A DNA stretch of 64,000 bases from Streptomyces sp. NBC_00162 (GTDB lineage: Bacteria; Actinomycetota; Actinomycetes; Streptomycetales; Streptomycetaceae): positions 4,588,001 through 4,652,000 of the forward strand of contig NZ_CP102509.1 of NCBI RefSeq assembly GCF_024611995.1, in the 5' to 3' direction. Each line of letters opens with the position of its first letter. Position 1 is the first letter of the stretch. Positions 61,201 to 64,000 of this stretch are shown here, piece after piece. A program made the translations under genes and the position numbers. The notes under the pieces are model-generated. The model saw only the letters and a list, made by a program, of their open reading frames with translations, ran no database searches and was not told the DNA's origin.

Positions 61201-61214
61201 GTCTGGGCAACGAA

Positions 61215-61243
61215 GAAGGCCCAGGTCGTTGACCTGGGCCTTC
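61215..61243 (-). terminator. Terminator-like hairpin beside tRNA remnant B
   Basis: GAAGGCCCAGGTC, loop GTT, and its complement GACCTGGGCCTTC, 8 bp downstream of the tRNA 3' end on the minus strand. Confidence 0.7.
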
Positions 61244-61251
61244 GTTCAAGA

Positions 61252-61306
61252 GCGGATGACGGGAATCGAACCCGCGCCATAAGCTTGGGAATCACTCGGC
61301 ACTTGG
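61252..61306 (-). other. tRNA 3' half, attachment-site copy B
   Basis: Same 55 bp as copy A apart from one base, here with the normal T-loop TTCGATT. Again no 5' half of the tRNA adjoins. The orientation is the same as copy A, so the two are direct repeats 4.25 kb apart, bounding the ABC operon and integrase remnant. A complete tRNA-Gly gene is expected to the right, outside the window. Confidence 0.75.
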
Positions 61307-61459
61307 GCGCACGTATGCCCTCTGACCTGCCAGAATGTTCGCCAGCTGACCTGCCCCGGCTGCTTCTGGGAACCCCGTGTTGACCGCTCCTCACCGCCCC
61401 TACTGGCACGTTGTGGCACGGAGCGGGCGCCGCCGGCGCCGTTTCTCCCTGCCGTAGCC

Positions 61460-62401
61460 CTATGCGCCGCCGACCGCAGCAGGGTCGAGGGAGTCGACGT
61501 CTTCCATGAAGGACAGCATCCGGGCGTTGACCACGTCGGGGTGGTCGATCTGCGGGCCGTGCCCCGACGCGGTGATGATCTCGGCGCGGGCTCCGGGAAT
61601 AAGGCGCGGAACGCGTTCCAGCTGCCGCTTGGGGTGTACGAGCAGGCTGTGCTTGCCCATGATGACGTAGAGCGGGGTCCGGACGGATCGCAGCGCATCC
61701 TCGGCCAGCGGCAGCGGTGCGGGGCGGCGGATCCGGTACGCGCGGGCGCCGAGCTGGATCCACTTGCGCATCTCGGGGATGGCTATGACCGGCTGGTCCA
61801 GCCACTTGGCGAGCCGGGGGCGCAGTGCCTTCGGGGCGAAGGTGGCGAACAGGCTCACGAAGACCCAGGCGAAGAAGCGCAGGCCGACCTTCTCCAGGCC
61901 GCCGGGGTCGAGGGCGGTGACCGAGGCGAGCCGTCCGGGCTGCCGGTGGGCCTGGTTGAGGACGAGCCAGCCGCCGTATGAGGAGCCGACGAGGTGGACC
62001 CGGTCGAGGCCGAGCGCGTCGAGGGCCTCGTCCATCCACTGGGCGGCGCGCTCGGGCTGCCACATGGGCTCGCGGTGGACGCTGCGGTTGGCGTCGCCGG
62101 GGGTGTCGAGGGCGTAGACGGGGCGGTCGAGGCTGAGCCCGGGGGTGTTGGGGTACCACATGGCCGAGCTGTAGCCAGCGCCGTGGATCAGGACGATTGG
62201 GGTCCGGGACTCGGCAGCGGGGTCCGAGGGCCCGTACCGGTAGACGTGGGTGGTGCCGAAGCTCGTCTCGACGTCCGTCTCGGAGCGGACGGGTGCCCCC
62301 ATCGCGTAGAGCACGTCCTCGGCGGCGAAGTAGCGGTCGCGCAGGGCGTCGTTGACGTAGTGGCCGACATCGCGGCGTACGCGGGCGGTGTTCTCGGGCA
62401 C
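61460..62401 (-). CDS. Alpha/beta hydrolase
   Basis: 313 residues from GTG at 62401 (AGGAGG upstream). Oxyanion HGAGYSSAMW, nucleophile LVGSSYGGWLVLN with Ser, acid in YVIMGKHSLLV region, and histidine in TASGHGPQIDHPDVV. An N-terminal stretch (DALRDRYFAAEDVLYAMG) precedes the core. Enzymatic target unknown. Divergent TetR gene is 127 bp away with a dyad between, so repression of this gene by TetR is likely. Confidence 0.88.
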   Translation of the reverse strand: MPENTARVRRDVGHYVNDALRDRYFAAEDVLYAMGAPVRSETDVETSFGTTHVYRYGPSDPAAESRTPIVLIHGAGYSSAMWYPNTPGLSLDRPVYALDTPGDANRSVHREPMWQPERAAQWMDEALDALGLDRVHLVGSSYGGWLVLNQAHRQPGRLASVTALDPGGLEKVGLRFFAWVFVSLFATFAPKALRPRLAKWLDQPVIAIPEMRKWIQLGARAYRIRRPAPLPLAEDALRSVRTPLYVIMGKHSLLVHPKRQLERVPRLIPGARAEIITASGHGPQIDHPDVVNARMLSFMEDVDSLDPAAVGGA

Positions 62402-62431
62402 GGCGGCACCTCCTGTGAAGATCCGTTCTTC

Positions 62432-62460
62432 GTGGTACGACTGTACCACCAATGTGGTAC
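62432..62460. promoter_or_regulatory. Candidate TetR operator
   Basis: GTGGTAC, 4 nt, GTACCAC is a perfect 7-bp dyad (62432-62449), and GTGGTAC recurs at 62454-62460. It lies in the divergent gap, 31 bp before the hydrolase start and about 80 bp before tetR. Confidence 0.65.
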
Positions 62461-62528
62461 ATCGGTATCATGAAGGGGTTCGGGCAGCAGAGCGCGAACC
62501 CCCTATCGACAGGCGGAGACACGGGAAC

Positions 62529-63149
62529 ATGCCGAAGCGTGTGGATCACGAGGAGCGGCGCGCCCAGATCGCCGAGGCGCTCATCCAGGTCGCGGGGCGG
62601 CGCGGACTGCATGCCGTCGGCATGCGGGACGTGGCCGCGGAAGCCGGCGTGTCGCTCCGGCTCGTGCAGTACTACTTCGAGACCAAGGAGAAGCTGCTCT
62701 TCTACGGCCTTCGGCACCTGACCGACCGCTTCACGGCGAGGGTGGGCGCCCGCTTGGCCGCCGTCGGCCCGGACCCTGGGCCGCGCGCCACGGTGGAGGC
62801 GCTGCTGTTGGCCTCGCTGCCGACCGACGAGGAGAGCCGTACCTTCCACCTGCTGTACAGCTCCTACGCGATCCTGTCCGTGACCGACGGGGCGCTGGCC
62901 GCTCAGCCCTTCATCGACAACCCCGACGCCGCGGAGAACGCCCTGACCGGACTCCTCGAGCAGGCGCAGGAGGTCGGCCTGGCCGACGCGGACGCCGACG
63001 CGCGCACGGAGGCGATCAGCCTGCTCGCCATGGCGGCGGCCATGGGCACCAGCATCCTCGTGGGCCAGCGGAGTCCGGAGTCGGCGATCGCGGTGCTCCG
63101 CCACCACCTGGACCGGATCTTCGCGACTGCCGACACGTCCGAGAGGTGA
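62529..63149 (+). CDS. TetR/AcrR family transcriptional regulator
   Basis: 206 residues. N-terminal helix-turn-helix VDHEERRAQIAEALIQVAGR, RDVAAEAGVSLRLVQYYFETKEKLL, then an all-helical ligand domain with FIDNPDAAENALTGLLEQ. Probably autoregulated, repressing the divergent hydrolase until a ligand binds. Ribosome-binding site GGGA is modest. Confidence 0.94.
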   Translation: MPKRVDHEERRAQIAEALIQVAGRRGLHAVGMRDVAAEAGVSLRLVQYYFETKEKLLFYGLRHLTDRFTARVGARLAAVGPDPGPRATVEALLLASLPTDEESRTFHLLYSSYAILSVTDGALAAQPFIDNPDAAENALTGLLEQAQEVGLADADADARTEAISLLAMAAAMGTSILVGQRSPESAIAVLRHHLDRIFATADTSER

Positions 63150-63673
63150 GCGGGATCGAACTGACGTGTCGCGAAGTACTCGCCCGCGGACCCTGGGGTG
63201 TCGATCTGGGCGGGCCCGACGGACGTGGAGTCGGGCGGGGTGTCGAATCGGGGATGAGGGGAGCGGCTCGCACAGGACGGGCCCGAGGGTCTCGTCTTCG
63301 TGGGGGAGAAAGGCGCACCCCTGCGAGGTACGTCCTTCGGCCGCAAGTGGCGCAAGGCCCGCGATGCGGTCGGCGTGCCGAACGGGTTCCGCTTCAAACG
63401 ACCTGCGCCACACCGGAAGCACCCTCGCCGCCGATACCGGTGCCAAGCTGAAGGACCTCATGGTCCGCGCGGGCCAGTCCTCGGAACCCCCTCCTGCGTA
63501 CAGGGCTGCCTCACCCGGGTCGTTCGTCTGGAGAGGGTCCCATCGGAGCAGACTCACAGGACCGGTGTGACTGGCGGGGCATTGTTGGGTGTGCCGAGCT
63601 GGTTCCCTCGGTCAGGCGGGGGCAGGCTAAGAAGTGCACCGGCCGGGCTGTGATCGTGCGAAGGGACCTGAGG
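63150..63673. other. Gene-free stretch with integrase debris
   Basis: About 520 bp. It holds the integrase fragment listed separately, then (63511-63660) sequence without a recognisable frame or repeat. I see no third tRNA copy. Confidence 0.55.
63261..63510 (+). pseudogene. Tyrosine integrase remnant, frameshifted central part
   Basis: The frame LAQDGPEGLVFVGEKGAPL and GRKWRKARDAVGVPNGFRF breaks after FRF and continues one frame over as DLRHTGSTLAADTGAKLKD and LMVRAGQSS. DLRHTG is the HxxR-type catalytic box. An extra base near 63394-63400 causes the shift. It has neither the Arg block nor the Tyr block, exactly the parts kept in the remnant at 60980-61200. Confidence 0.65.
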
Positions 63674-64000
63674 ATGATCCAGGCAGCGGACATTCGCGAG
63701 TGGCGTACCCGTGAGGTGGTCGACTTGGGCGGGCACAGGATCGGCGCGCTGGAGGCCATCTACGTGGACACCAGCACGGACGAGCCGGCCATGGCCACCG
63801 TGCTGGTGGGGCTGCCCACCCGGCACCGGCTGGTCTTCGTTCCGCTCGACGGCGCGATCGTCGGGCCGGGGTACGTCAAGGTCGGCTACGACAAGGCGCT
63901 CGTGAAGAAGGGCCCTTCGATCGGCACGGATGACGTCCTGCCCGCCGAGGAAGAGGCAGCCATCTTCCAGCACTACGGCCTCACCTACCGGCCCGGTGCG
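63674..64000 (+). CDS. PRC-barrel domain protein, N-terminal part
   Basis: 109 codons visible, running off the right edge. Starts ATG 63674 with AAGGGA upstream. The PRC-barrel pattern REVVDLGGHRIGALEAIYVD and ATVLVGLPTRHRLVFVPLDG is clear, followed by GPGYVKVGYDKALVKKGPSI and FQHYGLTYRP. Such proteins in actinobacteria are soluble stress or RNA-related factors of unknown role; a DUF2382 domain often follows. Confidence 0.85.
   Translation, partial: MIQAADIREWRTREVVDLGGHRIGALEAIYVDTSTDEPAMATVLVGLPTRHRLVFVPLDGAIVGPGYVKVGYDKALVKKGPSIGTDDVLPAEEEAAIFQHYGLTYRPGA

Larger units (their letters stand above)
60182..61214. other. Decayed mobile DNA without intact genes
   Basis: 1.03 kb that holds only the pieces listed separately: the promoter of the secreted protein gene at the left edge, a two-part transposase remnant (60330-60690) and an integrase C-terminal remnant (60980-61200). 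Between 60690 and 60980 no frame is recognisable in either strand. Confidence 0.6.

Overview
High-GC actinobacterial DNA, almost certainly Streptomyces or a close relative. Codon third positions are strongly G/C, genes are dense with 4-bp ATGA overlaps, and typical Streptomyces families recur (BTAD/AfsR-type regulator, SigB-like and ECF41 sigma factors, SpoIIE-type phosphatase, DrrAB exporter, many lipoproteins). Two parS sites (2861-2876 and 21206-21221) put the window in the origin-proximal core of the chromosome; the housekeeping gene aspS fits that. The right end (about 57-64 kb) looks different: decayed integrative elements lie beside a duplicated tRNA 3' end.

Layout. 1-4.7 kb: an export operon on the minus strand (two lipoproteins, adaptor with peptidoglycan-binding domain, ATPase, MacB-type permease), then a small secreted protein. 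5-12 kb: AI-2E family transporter, PAS-GAF-PP2C-ATPase signalling protein, aspS, and a von Willebrand A protein with a long acidic repeat. 12-19 kb: PhoX-type phosphatase behind a PHO-box-like repeat, histidine kinase plus lipoprotein with no response regulator, FUSC protein and a membrane protein. 19-26 kb: Rrf2 regulator with operator, RidA, small membrane proteins, a sortase-like protein lacking its catalytic residues, uricase and a class III aminotransferase. 25.7-32.3 kb: a convergent anti-sigma-like ATPase and SigB-like sigma factor, then DrrAB and an AfsR-like regulator, with helically phased repeats in front of drrA. 32.3-36.6 kb: DEAD-box helicase and cold-shock gene with a structured leader, a MerR-like regulator with a leaderless-type promoter, and a condensation-domain protein.

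36.8-45 kb: lipoprotein, potassium channel, CBM48 protein, SixA-like phosphatase, PP2C phosphatase, small proteins, alpha/beta hydrolase, cation/proton antiporter. 45-50.6 kb: glycerol catabolism, glpF-glpK-glpD on the minus strand with a divergent dhaK that has no dhaL or dhaM beside it. Glycerol would enter through GlpF, be phosphorylated by GlpK and oxidised by GlpD. 50.6-57 kb: two ECF41 sigma factors, each beside a likely target gene, and a membrane Ser/Thr kinase.

57-61.3 kb is bounded by two 55-bp copies (54/55 identical) of a tRNA 3' half, each with its terminator hairpin. Between them are a small secreted protein gene, an ABC transporter operon, a rearranged transposase remnant and a truncated tyrosine integrase. 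To the right are a TetR-controlled hydrolase and a frameshifted piece of integrase carrying the segment missing from the first remnant. The window ends in a PRC-barrel gene. Function assignments come from motif recognition by eye; no database search was run.
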